The notes under the pieces: generated by a model | Seen by the model: only the letters and a program-made list of their open reading frames with translations | Databases searched by the model: none | What the model was told of the DNA's origin: nothing | NCBI RefSeq assembly: GCF_000204055.1 | Contig: NW_006768766.1 | Coordinates: 3,363,037 to 3,427,036 of the forward strand | DNA: 64,000 bases | Reading direction: 5' to 3' | Source: Melampsora larici-populina 98AG31 | Taxonomy: Eukaryota > Basidiomycota > Pucciniomycetes > Pucciniales > Melampsoraceae | Program-made: the position numbers and the translations under genes | Part shown: in pieces, positions 1 through 9,236 of the stretch | How positions within the stretch are numbered: position 1 is the stretch's first letter | How the letters are laid out: every line of letters begins with the position of its first letter

Positions 1-140
1 AAGACAATCAAAGAGGTTCAGTGTAGTGTAGAAGTGGAGACGATCAAAGAGGTTCAGTGTAGTGTAGAAGAGTGAAGACGATCAAATAAGGATGAAGAAG
101 AGTGGAGACAATCAAAGAGGTTCAGTGTAGTGTAGGTTTG
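1..140. repeat. tandem repeat, about 35-55 bp unit
   Basis: A unit containing AATCAAAGAGGTTCAGTGTA followed by GTGTAGAAG-like sequence recurs at about 5-33, 42-70 and 110-137, separated by short GA-rich spacers. The array probably extends beyond the left edge of the window. No coding signal is visible. Confidence 0.8.
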
Positions 141-759
141 GTTGAACAAGTGGATGGGTGGAGACTATAACAAAAGTTGGAGGAATGACTAAGATGATCG
201 GTGATGGTGTGTGGGTTGTGTGATTGGTTGAGAGGTAGAGGTAGAGAGGTACACTTTTCATCATCTAATGTGAAGTTTTCATTTTTGGGGTCTTTGTTTA
301 TGGTTTGTTAATTGTCGTTTTTTGATTATCGACATTTGTTTTTTGATTTTCGACTTTTGATTTTTTGATTTTTTGATTTTTGAATTTTGATGTCCTCTTT
401 TGTGGTTTCCTGGTACTTTTTGTGTCAATGCGACAATGGGGTGACAAATGTTGAGTTTCAAGTTGTAAATCTACTGAAATTTGGGCCGTAACCTGGTCTG
501 AAAGGGGTTTCTGCCATGACTTTTACTCCGGTACAGGGGTTTTTGCCCTGTATTTGAGTATTTTCTGTAGTTTTGTCTTTGATTTTTGAATTTTGCACCC
601 GGGAATTGTGATTTTCGTTTTTTGATTTTTGCATTGTCACCTTGACACCTCTCGCATTCCGTAATAATCTATACTCGGGAAAGGAACTCTAAAGAACCGT
701 AAACTGATCATCTGGAATCCTGTTTATCAATCAACTATCCTTTGGACCGACTGTAAGAG
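141..759. other. gene-free T-rich low-complexity DNA upstream of YR element 1
   Basis: The stretch 300-400 is a degenerate TTTTTTGATTT simple repeat, and the antisense reading frames across it are low-complexity lysine/asparagine strings. A short hairpin, TACAGGGG...CCCTGTAT, lies near 531-556. Leader sequence of the downstream retrotransposon probably begins in the last 100 bp, but no terminal repeat was recognised. Confidence 0.6.
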
Positions 760-2043
760 GTGAAAAACTCACGACGAGACACTCTAGGAGAGTTAATCCA
801 AGCCGCTTACGATCGCGGAGATGATTTAGAAGCAACGGCCCTTTTAAAGATCCTGGACAGAGGAGAATCGAGAAAGTCAGAGAGAAATCAATACGTGTTG
901 GACGAAGATGAAACCGAGAAAAGTGATTCAAACGGAACCTCGGTAGCATTCATCAAAGAAGTAGCACCACCAAACATACCTGGCATTAGAATTCAGACCG
1001 CCGTCAAGGAAAACGTCCGGGTCAACGACAACGACATCGCCCTTGAGCCTAGACCGACAGTTGATCTTGCTAACCCCGACAGCGTTCAAGACAAGTCATC
1101 ATGGTTCGAAGGAGCAACTTCAAAAGAAGAATCAGATAGGGCATTAGCCATCATGTCGTCGAAGAAAGGAACGTTAGAATTGGAAAACGGAGATGTTATT
1201 CATAACGGTAGAATCCTGAAAGGAGGAAACGCACAAATGACACAATCTCTAGCCCCCCTCTCTCCGGGCCTAACGATAATTCTGAAAGGCCTGACATCTT
1301 ATATTCAGTTGACGGTATTCGACGAAGAGTGGCTAATCGCAGACCAAAAAGCTTGGTCTTCAAGGACGACAAAGTCGGATAAGAAAGAGTCTGGCGAAGC
1401 ACGAATCTATGGAGGAGAAGCCCCGGTAGAGGAGTTAACAATCGATTACAAGGTTTGGGGAGACTGTATGGAACTTTTTTGTACTCACCTCATAGCTTGT
1501 GGTTGGCAACCAGTGGCAAAGAAATTCGAAGGACATATTGCGGTGGTAAAGAAATTGAGGAAAGATTTCGGGTGGATGGTAGCTTTACGATACTGCAAGC
1601 TGGTCAGACAAGGCGTCATGCAAGAGACAGTAGACAAATCGATAGGCAATTATGCTGAACTTCAAGAAGTCCTACTTGCAGAAGCTAAGACAACGGCTGA
1701 GAGTTATAACGAACGTCACTTCAAAACAAATCCATACGCACCATCAAGGTCAAGGGAAAACATTTGCCCACTGACCAACAAACCAAAAACATCGGCAAAC
1801 GCAACCCATTCAGCGTCCCAAACGAAAGAAGTCAATAGACATGCTCATTCGAACAGCTACAGGGGCAATGGAAAGGGGAAAGGAGGAATGTATAAAGGTC
1901 GGTTTGATGATGGAAGGAAGCGGAATGATTGGAAAAGGGAGGATCGGTATGGAAATGATAAATATGCAAGTCATCGTGACAGAAGCAGGAGCCCTGATAG
2001 ACGGGACAAAAATGGAAACCCAATAAAGGGGAGGAGAGCGTAA
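760..2043 (+). CDS. gag-like protein of YR element 1
   Basis: An open frame of 427 codons. The middle part (WMVALRY and the neutral helical stretch around it) matches the gag of the minus-strand copy (GEWIDGI...WMIALRY), and the tail is rich in G, R, K and S like a nucleic-acid-binding gag C-terminus (RSRSPDRRDKNGN). The frame opens with GTG at 760 directly after TAA, so the true start is either a later ATG or lies in an upstream exon; a eukaryotic GTG start is unlikely. The TAA stop (2041-2043) sits inside a good 5' splice site (GTAAGC from 2040), and splicing to 2186 would carry the frame into RT (see the intron entry). No zinc knuckle is visible. Confidence 0.7.
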   Translation: MKNSRRDTLGELIQAAYDRGDDLEATALLKILDRGESRKSERNQYVLDEDETEKSDSNGTSVAFIKEVAPPNIPGIRIQTAVKENVRVNDNDIALEPRPTVDLANPDSVQDKSSWFEGATSKEESDRALAIMSSKKGTLELENGDVIHNGRILKGGNAQMTQSLAPLSPGLTIILKGLTSYIQLTVFDEEWLIADQKAWSSRTTKSDKKESGEARIYGGEAPVEELTIDYKVWGDCMELFCTHLIACGWQPVAKKFEGHIAVVKKLRKDFGWMVALRYCKLVRQGVMQETVDKSIGNYAELQEVLLAEAKTTAESYNERHFKTNPYAPSRSRENICPLTNKPKTSANATHSASQTKEVNRHAHSNSYRGNGKGKGGMYKGRFDDGRKRNDWKREDRYGNDKYASHRDRSRSPDRRDKNGNPIKGRRA

Positions 2044-2185
2044 GCCAAGGATCGATTGGAAATAATTATTGCTCTTGAAATGAACGTCATGATGACAATT
2101 GCTGCTGAACAACGGAAAACTAACATGTTTGACCCCTTGCCCGTCTTGACCACTGCCCCCCTTGCCAATGTTTGAATGATCCCAG
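2040..2185 (+). other. candidate phase-2 intron joining gag to pol in YR element 1
   Basis: Donor GTAAGC at 2040 and acceptor CCCAG at 2181-2185 give a 146-bp intron with a pyrimidine-rich 3' half. Splicing leaves GC plus T (Ala) and continues as CAVSENVPSSS in the RT frame with no stop. The copy at 24644-30146 has an independent donor/acceptor pair at the same gag-pol junction with the same phase. This is inference from sequence only. Confidence 0.55.
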
Positions 2186-3956
2186 TTGTGCCGTATCTGA
2201 GAATGTTCCTAGTAGTTCCATTTCTAACAACTACACTCAAAGTGAAAACAGCCCAGATCGTCAAAGAACAAGGAGAGAGCGAAGGTCACTACAAAGAGAA
2301 ATAAACAAAGGTAACGGAAGAATATGGCCAAAAGGTCCATCTTGCGAAATGAATCTGACAGTTTGGAAGCAACAACTCACAAGATACGGTATAGAGGTGA
2401 AGTACGAACACATACTGAAAGGGTTCGAGGCTGGTTTTGATCAAGGCATTAGAAATGCGGACGTGAAAGGTGTGAAGTATTTCTGTCCAGAAAATCATAA
2501 ATCAGCATTAATGGCAAAAGACAAGATAGAAGAAAATATAGAAGCAGAAATAAAGAGGGGAAGAATGTTCGGACCTTGGTCAAAAGAAGAAGCCTACTGG
2601 AAACTAGGTTTTTTCAGAACCAACCCTCTTGGCGCCGTAATCAACGGGGACGGGTCATTCAGACCAATCAGCAACCTTTCATACCCAAAGAACGACCCTG
2701 AGATAGAGTCAGTAAATTTCAGGGTAGACAAGGACGACTTTGAAACTTCTTGGGATGATTTTCGGAAAGTAGCTTACTTCTTCACCACCTATAAAGGAAG
2801 ACTCGTTTTAGGTGTTTTTGATTGGGCAAAAGCCTATTGACAAATACCTGTAGCAAAAGATCAATGGAGGTTTTTAATGGTCATGGGCTTCAATAACTAT
2901 GTATATCTTGATACCAGAGTCCAGTTTGGGGGAGTTGCTGGATGCGGGACGTTTGGCAAGGCTGCAGAGGCGTGGAAAGAGATCATGATGCTCAAATTCA
3001 ATTTACTCCAAGGCTTTCAATGGGTTGATGATACCTTGTTTGTGAAACCTGCAGATAATTCAAACACTTCAACAATGAGAGATATAGCAATTGCGAGCGC
3101 GGAGATGGGGGTCAAGACGAATGAGAAGAAATGGAAAGAATTTGAAGAGGAACAGAAGTATTTAGGCTTTATATGGAACGGGGGAGATAAGACAGTCAGG
3201 CTACCTCAAGAAAAGATCACATTAAGAATCGAACAGATAGAAGAATACCTACGTGAAAAGAAACAAACGTTCAAACGCACCGAAGTGATGGTAGGCAGGT
3301 TAAACCACATAACCTTCGTATTTCCACAAATGAAGGTATATACCGCTGCGACCTATCGAATGATGAAGAGTTGGGGAAACAAGTTCGCCCTACGAGAATT
3401 GTCAGATGAAGTCAAAGAAGATTTAAATATATGGTTACAAACACTAAGATCAGCAGACCCGTTGAGAATTATTCCAAAGCCGGTAATCCGTAATGTGGGT
3501 TGGGTCGGGGATGCATCCACATCTTATGGTATAGGCATAATCATAGGTAAAAAGTGGTCACAGTTTAAACTCAAAAACAATTGGAGACGAGAAGAATTGA
3601 ACGGGGACAAACGGGGCATTGCGTGGGCGGAGACCGTCGCAGTGAGACTGGGTTTACTGATGATAGAGCAGTTGGAAGTTGTGCAAGGAAGGAATTACTT
3701 GGTGTTAACGGATAACACGGTAACTGAAAACGCAGTGCACAACGGAAAATCAAAAGATCCGTTAGTGAACGCAGAATGGAAAAGAATCCAGGAACGTCTT
3801 ATAAGAAAACAGTATTCCATTACCGCGAAAAGAGTTATATCAGCAGATAATGCTGCAGATCAACTGTCCAGAGGAAAACGGACAAAGAAAAAGATCAAAG
3901 ATAGGGTGGTGGTAAACTTACCACACGATTTAAGGGAGTTCCTAAAACAGATGTAA
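2172..3956 (+). pseudogene. reverse transcriptase-RNase H of YR element 1 (premature TGA)
   Basis: The frame is open on both sides of a TGA at 2838-2840; the homologous position in the minus-strand copy is Arg (EKAYRQI), so CGA to TGA is likely. RT motifs include NGDGSFRPISNLS, FDWAKAY, the FGGVAGCGTFG block and the catalytic WVDD at about 3022-3033. The RNase H part carries GDASTSYGIG, the acidic AWAETVAVRLGL and LTDNTVTENA. In this family the domain copies element RNA and removes the template. The 2172 start is a TTG and not a real start; entry by splicing from gag at 2186 is more plausible. The C-terminal stop at 3954 overlaps a weak donor (GTAACG). Confidence 0.8.
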
Positions 3957-4243
3957 CGAGTGGGATTGCAATGAATAACACTTTGATACATTCACTTTGA
4001 AAAGCGGTAGCCAAACGCTTTGCTGAGAGAAACATGTCCTTATTTCCGATGACAATGCCCTCCATTTCGTAAGCAATGTAAAAGTCCGAAGAATACCCTG
4101 AAGGTGGCAGTTTTACGGCCCGAATGGGAGTCGAAGGGAGGTAGCTAGTCCCATGCTGAGCCTCAAACAAAGGACCAAATCAGTACCTGTTCACAGAGAG
4201 TAGAACGATAAAACTAAACTCCCCTACCTTTGAAAGTCCTCAG
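3953..4243 (+). other. weak candidate intron between pol and recombinase, YR element 1
   Basis: A GTAACG donor at 3953 and a CTCAG acceptor ending 4243 would join AT plus A (Ile) and read on through IMPKQTK into the recombinase frame. The donor is non-optimal, so an alternative is an ordinary spacer before an independent ORF starting with the ATG at 4248. Confidence 0.3.
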
Positions 4244-5324
4244 AATCATGCCAAAACAAACTAAAATCCGACGGAAAATCAAAGACCTGAGACCCTATGA
4301 AGTACCAGGCCATTTCGGACGGGTGGCAAAACGTTCAACGTTGCCAGGAACTCATTTAGCAGTAGGAAGTTGGGCGAAGTCGACCTTGTCAGGGTATTCT
4401 TCAGGTCTATTGAAGTACATCGCTTTTGTGGAATCAACAGGCAAGACCTTTAACGAAAATCGACCAATTAGTAATTGAGAAATATACGGTTTTATAACTT
4501 GGGCGGGAAGGACGAAGATAGACTTACCCAATCCACCAAAGAAGCCAATTTCAGCAAAGACGATCGATAAATATTTAGACGGAATCAACGCATGGCACAT
4601 CGTAAAACATTTACGAAGTATTACTGTCGACCCTGAAATCGTAAAGATGCTAATTCGAGCGACAAAGAGAGCAGAAGAAGAAGAAGTTCTGGAGTCGGAA
4701 AAGAAACCGGTGAAGGTCGAACAGCTGTATAAGCTACTGTTAGATTCCCACGGCAAATCAGAAGTCCAAACCCTAGCAGCAGACATAGGCTTGGTAGCGT
4801 TCTGGGGGATGTTACGTTTAGGGGAGATTTTCAGAGCAAGTAAGAAAGAGGGTGCGATATTAAATCACCACGTCGAGTTCGGAACTTCAAAGAAGGGGGA
4901 CTGGGCAAAAATTCACTTAAGGAAAGGAAAGACCGCCTCACCAAATGAAATCCAGATAATTCACCTGCAGTCACAACCTTCGGTTCTAGACCCAGTGAAA
5001 GCTTTGAAAAGAATTATGAAAGCGAACCCAGAAAAAGAACGAGAGTCGTTATTTTTTCAAACTACAAAAGGAACTCTAACGAAAAGCAAGTTCATAAATG
5101 TAGTGGAAAAAGTCTGGGGAAAGTCAACGTTAGGAAAATGGTCTGGTCATTCCTTCTGTGTGGGAGGAGCGTCATTAAGAGCGAATCTTGGAACTTCAAA
5201 TAAAGTTATTCAGAAGGTGGGGCGGTGGAAATCAGATGCGTTCCAACGTTATATAAAGGACTTCTCTCAGACGGAAATACAGGCTACGAAAGTATTCTTG
5301 GACACAATCAAACTAAAGCAATGA
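4230..5324 (+). pseudogene. tyrosine recombinase of YR element 1 (TGA and catalytic Arg lost)
   Basis: About 359 codons from ATG 4248 through an in-frame TGA at 4476-4478. The N-terminal SAM-like part (STLSGYSSGLLKYIAF) is followed by the catalytic domain: box I Arg in WGMLRLGE, box II SGHSFCVGG, then GRWKSDAFQRYI with the Tyr nucleophile. Box II should read HSFR, as in both other copies; the codon TGT at 5157 probably derives from CGT, which removes a catalytic Arg. In YR retrotransposons this enzyme integrates the circular cDNA. The same bases are mutated in a C-to-T fashion elsewhere in the window. Confidence 0.85.
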
Positions 5325-5820
5325 AACTTAAAAGCGCAGATAAAGGCTGTAACAACTATTAAGGTTTTGTTTATGAATAGAAGTCTCGGGTGTTTTGCTT
5401 ACAATAACGAATGAGCCACTGTAAAGCCGAAGGATAGGCTTGTACAGTTAAGATGAACATGGAACCTCAACCATGCCGTAGAAGGGGTTGCCCAACCGGC
5501 CAAGAACGGCATGTCCGTCCCATACCACTCTTGGTTTAGGGAGATCGGTCAACCCTTTCTACGCCATCCGAAGGTTTGGTTTAGAAAACCAAATTTAGAT
5601 CATTAAGATCTAGAAGATTGGTTTGTTAAAACCAAAGAGTTGGTTTAATGAAACCAACTTCAGGCTTGCTCCGCGCGCTTTCCCACACAGCGCTTACCTC
5701 ACCACGAGGCAAGGTAAGTGCAGGGATGGTGATTGAAAATCAACATCTTATGATATAAATGTAACCTAAATAGGTAACTAAAAGAGTGGACTGTTTGGAC
5801 TGTTTTCACTGTTTCCACCT
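5325..5820. other. non-coding tract with serial hairpins downstream of YR element 1
   Basis: No gene is visible. An inverted repeat CGTAGAAGGGGTTG / CAACCCTTTCTACG brackets about 5476-5563. Four perfect small hairpins then follow: 5575-5593 (TTTGGTTT/AAACCAAA), 5597-5613 (TAGATC/GATCTA), 5618-5635 (TTGGTTT/AAACCAA) and 5639-5658 (GTTGGTTT/AAACCAAC). They may belong to the 3' terminus of element 1 or the start of element 2. Confidence 0.65.
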
Positions 5821-5837
5821 GGTCAAAGACCCACCGA

Positions 5838-6428
5838 CGGAAAACGTCGAATGGGTGGGCGATGCCTCGTCCTCTTTTGGGTGAGTAAACAAGCGCATTC
5901 GTAAGAGATCCAGAGTACCACGGTTCACTTAATTTTCCCTTTCGGTCGAACGTCGTTTCCTCTTTGGGTGATAGGGTCGGAATCTTGGTCGGCCAATACT
6001 GGGCCTGTTTCCGATTCTCAGACAACTGGAAGAGCTTCGGTCTCCAGGAAGAGAAACGCTCGATCGCTTGGGCCGAAACCATCGCGGTAAGGTTGGGCTT
6101 GATAGTCCTGAGCAAAGTGACTAGCGTGAGGGGTCGATCCTTCTGGGTTGAAACAGACAATACCACCACGGAACACACCATTCGGAAGAGAAAGTGCAAA
6201 GATAAGAGGGTAAACAACAAATGGAAAGAAATTCAAAGACTTCTCTCAGTTCTAGGCTGCAACATAAAGGAGAAGAGAGTCACGTCCAAGAATAATGACG
6301 CGGATGGACTGTCTTGGGGGAAAGCGTTAGGCCTGGTTTGGTGGAAGGAGGTGAGGGTGGAAGTTCCAAGCGACTTGAAACCATTTTTGTCGCAAGTTAC
6401 TCCGCCTACGGAACCAAGCACCTTTTAG
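5838..6428 (+). pseudogene. RNase H fragment of YR element 2, with candidate intron
   Basis: The readable pieces are VEWVGDASSSFG at 5850-5880 and, after 94 bp, VGILVGQYWACFRF onward to 6428. Between them, GTGAGT at 5881 and GATAG at 5970-5974 form a GT-AG pair; removing 5881-5974 gives SSSFGVGILVG, an exact structural match to STSYGIGIIIG of copy 1 and STSFGIGIIIG of copy 3. The remaining acidic motifs AWAETIAVRLGL and VETDNTTTEHTI are intact. The alternative is a 94-bp insertion that happens to end in GT and AG. Confidence 0.7.
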
Positions 6429-6543
6429 ACCCAAGTGCCATACATAGTCACCTCTTGTATCCTACTCCCCGTATTGCCCAATCCCCCTATCGTTGTCAAG
6501 TAATTTTTCCTCTTCGTATTCGCGGTCTTATCTTCACACAAAT

Positions 6544-7885
6544 ATGACAAAGAAGAAATCAAAAACAAAGTCCGAGTCAAAAACCCCCGCTCTTGATCCT
6601 AAGTCTGATAAGGAACTAAGACGGTTAACCAAACCATTCGGAGTCTTCAAGAAAAATGCCTTTGGTGTAGATCGCTCCGACTCGAACGAAGTCCAAAAGC
6701 ACTTCCTAAGAGGGGCCTGGAAAGACGGAACTCTGAAGCATTACAACTCTGGGATAGTCAAGCTTATGAGATTCGCTGAAGTGAAGGACATACCAAAAGG
6801 AAACCTTCTCCCAATCTCATCGGATACCTTATTACACTTCGTGGTCTGGGGTTCGAAAAAAGGAGACGACTTAGCGAAAGACGACGAGTCGGTCAAATCC
6901 TCAACGCTAAAGTCGTACATTGCGGGGATCAAGGCTTGGCACCAATTCCACCAGGAGAGATTCCCATCGGACGCAGATGCATCAGTGAAAGGCCTACTGA
7001 AAGCCTCAAGAATGGTGGAAGTTTGAGCGAAAGAGGTTGAGAAAATCCGGCCCCCGGTCTTAATATCTGATCTGAAAATCCTGGTAGATAACCTGTCAGT
7101 TGAAGTCGAACATGAACTAGCATTATTGGCGATAGCTTTAGTCGCCTTTTGGGGAACCTGTAGGCTAGGAGAGTTGGTGTCGGATGGCGACGGGAGCAGA
7201 GTACCTCGCTGGAGAGATTTGGCATGGTCGGTGGACTGGTCTTACGCGACGATCGCTATCCACGGAGCCAAGACCGCCAAGCCTGGAGAAGTTCAATACA
7301 TCCAGATAAAGAGACAAAAATCAAAATTAGACGCCTTTACACTACCAGCATAAAGTAATTTTCCCAAGTAAAAAATGAATACATTTATAGCAAAAAAAGA
7401 TTGAAAATGCATTTGAACAGCATTTGAACAGCATTTGAACAGCATTATTCAGCATTAAATGAGCATTTTTGATTAAAAATGCATTAAATGTAATCATTTT
7501 TTCCTTGGGAAAATTACCTTTTGCTGGGAGTGTTAGAGTACTCCGCCTACTAGACTTGTTCAGACCTAGGTATGGAGACGAACCTATTTTCTCCTGGAGA
7601 GACCCAGAAGACGATAAAGTTTGGGAGTATAAGAAGAGCACTGTGATATCGACTTTGAGAGGCATCTGGAACGTCAATCGACCGGCAAACAAACAATTAC
7701 TTTATGGACATTCCTTTCGCATCGGAGGTGCCTCCTTGAGATGGAACCTAGGAGCTACGAGAGAAGAAATTAAGGCGTTAGGAAGGTGGAAATCTGACGC
7801 TTACAAGATCTACTTGAGAAAATTCGATCCGAAGGAACTAAAAGAGACGGTCAGATTGTTGAAGGAATTAAGGGTAGAAGATTAG
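6544..7885 (+). pseudogene. tyrosine recombinase of YR element 2, broken by TGA and a MITE
   Basis: ATG 6544 opens a lysine-rich N-terminus (MTKKKSKTKSESK). An in-frame TGA at 7024-7026 follows MVEV; alignment with the other copies suggests a former Arg or Trp. The catalytic domain is complete: FWGTCRLGELV (box I Arg), GHSFRIGGASL (box II His and Arg), GRWKSDAYKIYL with the Tyr nucleophile. The frame is cut at 7340 by a CACTA-like MITE; removing it together with one TTA copy gives KLDAFRVLRLLDLF and rejoins the frame exactly. Inactive as it stands. Confidence 0.85.
7340..7532. mobile_element. 193-bp CACTA-like MITE inside recombinase copy 2
   Basis: Terminal inverted repeats start CACTACCAGCATAAAGTAAT (left) and CACTCCCAGCAAAAGGTAAT (right, reverse strand), continuing through TTTCCCAAG and an A-run. 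It is flanked by TTA at 7337-7339 and 7533-7535, the 3-bp target duplication expected for CACTA/EnSpm elements. Excision restores the host frame. The interior has CATTTGAACAG repeated three times at about 7409-7443. It is non-coding; a Plavaka/CACTA transposase such as the one at 47589 would be the type of enzyme that moves it, but no TIR match links the two. Confidence 0.85.
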
Positions 7886-8353
7886 GCTAGTGCTATGATG
7901 AACCATGACAGTGTTGATCCTCATCGGTGTCCCCCACTTAGAGGCAGAGATAGCGTCACCAAGGGTCGGATCCTTTTGTAGAGGTGAAGAGGGGGTTTAG
8001 ATTGTTTCCACCTTAGCCCAGATCTGAGGTTCACTGCATACGGGTAATCCTCACGCATACTTTGAATCTACATGCGATTAAAGTTTGAACTGCAATTAAG
8101 ATTTAGTTCAGTCACCACCTGAATCAAGAATTAAAGTTTGATTCAGTCTCACGAGTCCTATGATTTCGGGTGAATTGATCTTTAAGTGAGCCACGCAAGG
8201 GTGACACAAACAAATGCCCTAGGTGTATGAAATTAGAACAACCGCCGAGTGGTTGGGAGGGCCATAACAGCCAGTCCTAGAACAAGGACTCACGAGAACC
8301 AAGGTTGGGCGGTGCAACTCCTCAGGCTCACGGCTCGTGCCCCGTGAGTCATG
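7886..8353. other. gene-free spacer
   Basis: No coding signal beyond chance frames. It includes weak repeats of AATTAAAGTTTGA type at 8080-8140 and a GC-rich stretch at 8290-8350. Confidence 0.5.
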
Positions 8354-8642
8354 GGGTTGAGCAGTCTGCCCTCCTCAGGTCTACTCTCGTCCCCAGGGGT
8401 AATCAAATGCCAAAGAGAGGAAGATCTCTTTCTGCATTTTCTTACCCCTGGGGCCCCCCCCACACCACACATAGTAGGATGTTAGCCACGTATAGGGTTA
8501 AGTTCTGCTGTGGTAGATTAGGCCAGTGGAGAAATAACAACCATGAGCCCACTTGATAGAGAAGGCTATATATAAATAGACCTAGGATTTTGACTAGGTA
8601 TCACAGACACACCCACTTGACTCCACTCTACGTATGAATGGA
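8354..8642 (+). repeat. 289-bp direct repeat, copy A (LTR-like)
   Basis: This block matches 8947-9236 with only a few differences (C/T at the CTC[G/T]TCCCC site, one C more or less in a C-run, TTTTGAC versus TTTCGAC), so the pair is recent. It contains a near-perfect 63-nt hairpin (8391-8453, arms starting CCCCAGGGGTAA) and a TATA-like CTATATATAAATAG. The spacing (304 bp between copies) resembles a TRIM-type miniature LTR element, but neither TG...CA ends nor a target duplication is clear. Confidence 0.7.
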
Positions 8643-8946
8643 TTGTTACATGTTCCCAGAGCCTGCGGAGGTACAGGGTAGTCCATTCAGTAGAGTGAGA
8701 GGGTTCACGGGTGCAGACTGTAGTGTCACAGCTCAGACATGTGAGTGGTGGTAGCCACATGTCGACTGAGGGATGGCGCCTCAGAAGAAGTGGAAAACTT
8801 TTCTCACTTCTCTCTCTGCGCCCCCCTGAGATCCTACAGCTGCACTTGAGAATCAGTCAAGTTTCCTCTCCTATCTCTCTCTCGCTTTCTCACTCTTCTT
8901 TTCTCTTATATTTAGTGTTCTTTTAAAATTCCCGCCCACCGTCCCA
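8643..8946. other. 304-bp spacer between the two direct repeats
   Basis: Non-coding. It carries a pyrimidine run (8871-8925, CTCTCTCTCGCTTTC type), possibly the complement of a polypurine tract, and no protein-coding frame. No tRNA-complementary primer site was recognised. Confidence 0.5.
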
Positions 8947-9236
8947 GGGTTGAGCAGTCTGCCCTCCTCAGGTCTACTCTTGTCCCCAGGGGTAATCAAA
9001 TGCCAAAGAGAGGAAGATCTCTTTCTGCATTTTCTTACCCCTGGGGCCCCCCCCCACACCACACATAGTAGGATGTTAGCCACGTATAGGGTTAAGTTCT
9101 GCTGTGGTAGATTAGGCCAGTGGAGAAATAACAACCATGAGCCCACTTGATAGAGAAGGCTATATATAAATAGACCTAGGATTTCGACTAGGTATCACAG
9201 ACACACCCACTTGACTCCACTCTACGTATGAATGGA
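8947..9236 (+). repeat. 289-bp direct repeat, copy B, abutting a transposase start codon
   Basis: Copy B of the 8354-8642 block, with the same hairpin at 8984-9046. Its last bases (TACGTATGAATGGA) overlap the ATG at 9232 used by the downstream transposase, so the repeat may supply promoter and leader to that gene. Confidence 0.7.

Larger units (their letters stand above)
760..5324 (+). mobile_element. YR (DIRS-like) retrotransposon, copy 1, full ORF set, decayed
   Basis: The order gag-like ORF, reverse transcriptase plus RNase H, then tyrosine recombinase is the hallmark of tyrosine-recombinase retrotransposons; no DDE integrase and no LTR-type protease is present. Two other copies lie in the window (5821-7885 plus; 24644-30146 minus) and align along all domains. 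This copy has premature TGA codons in RT (2838) and recombinase (4476) and a lost catalytic Arg, so it is dead in trans. The DIRS methyltransferase domain is not visible. Exact termini were not found; a hairpin-rich tract follows the recombinase at 5460-5660. Calling it DIRS-like rather than Ngaro or PAT is inference. Confidence 0.8.
5821..7885 (+). mobile_element. YR (DIRS-like) retrotransposon, copy 2, 5'-truncated
   Basis: Only the RNase H end and the recombinase remain. Everything upstream of the motif VEWVGDASSSFG is missing. The recombinase is split by a 193-bp MITE at 7340-7532. Sequence divergence from copy 1 is substantial at both DNA and protein level, so these are different families or old copies, not a tandem duplication. 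Confidence 0.8.

Noticed and set aside
279..640. Minus-strand lysine/asparagine-rich frames of 60 codons
   Set aside because: Products of the TTTTGATTT simple repeat; no start context or homology.
5699..6220. 173-codon minus-strand frame
   Set aside because: Shadow of the RNase H coding sequence on the opposite strand; the plus-strand protein matches two other copies.
8354..9236. Classical LTR retrotransposon
   Set aside because: Direct repeats are clear, but there is no TG...CA end, no recognisable primer-binding site, no target duplication and only 304 bp inside.
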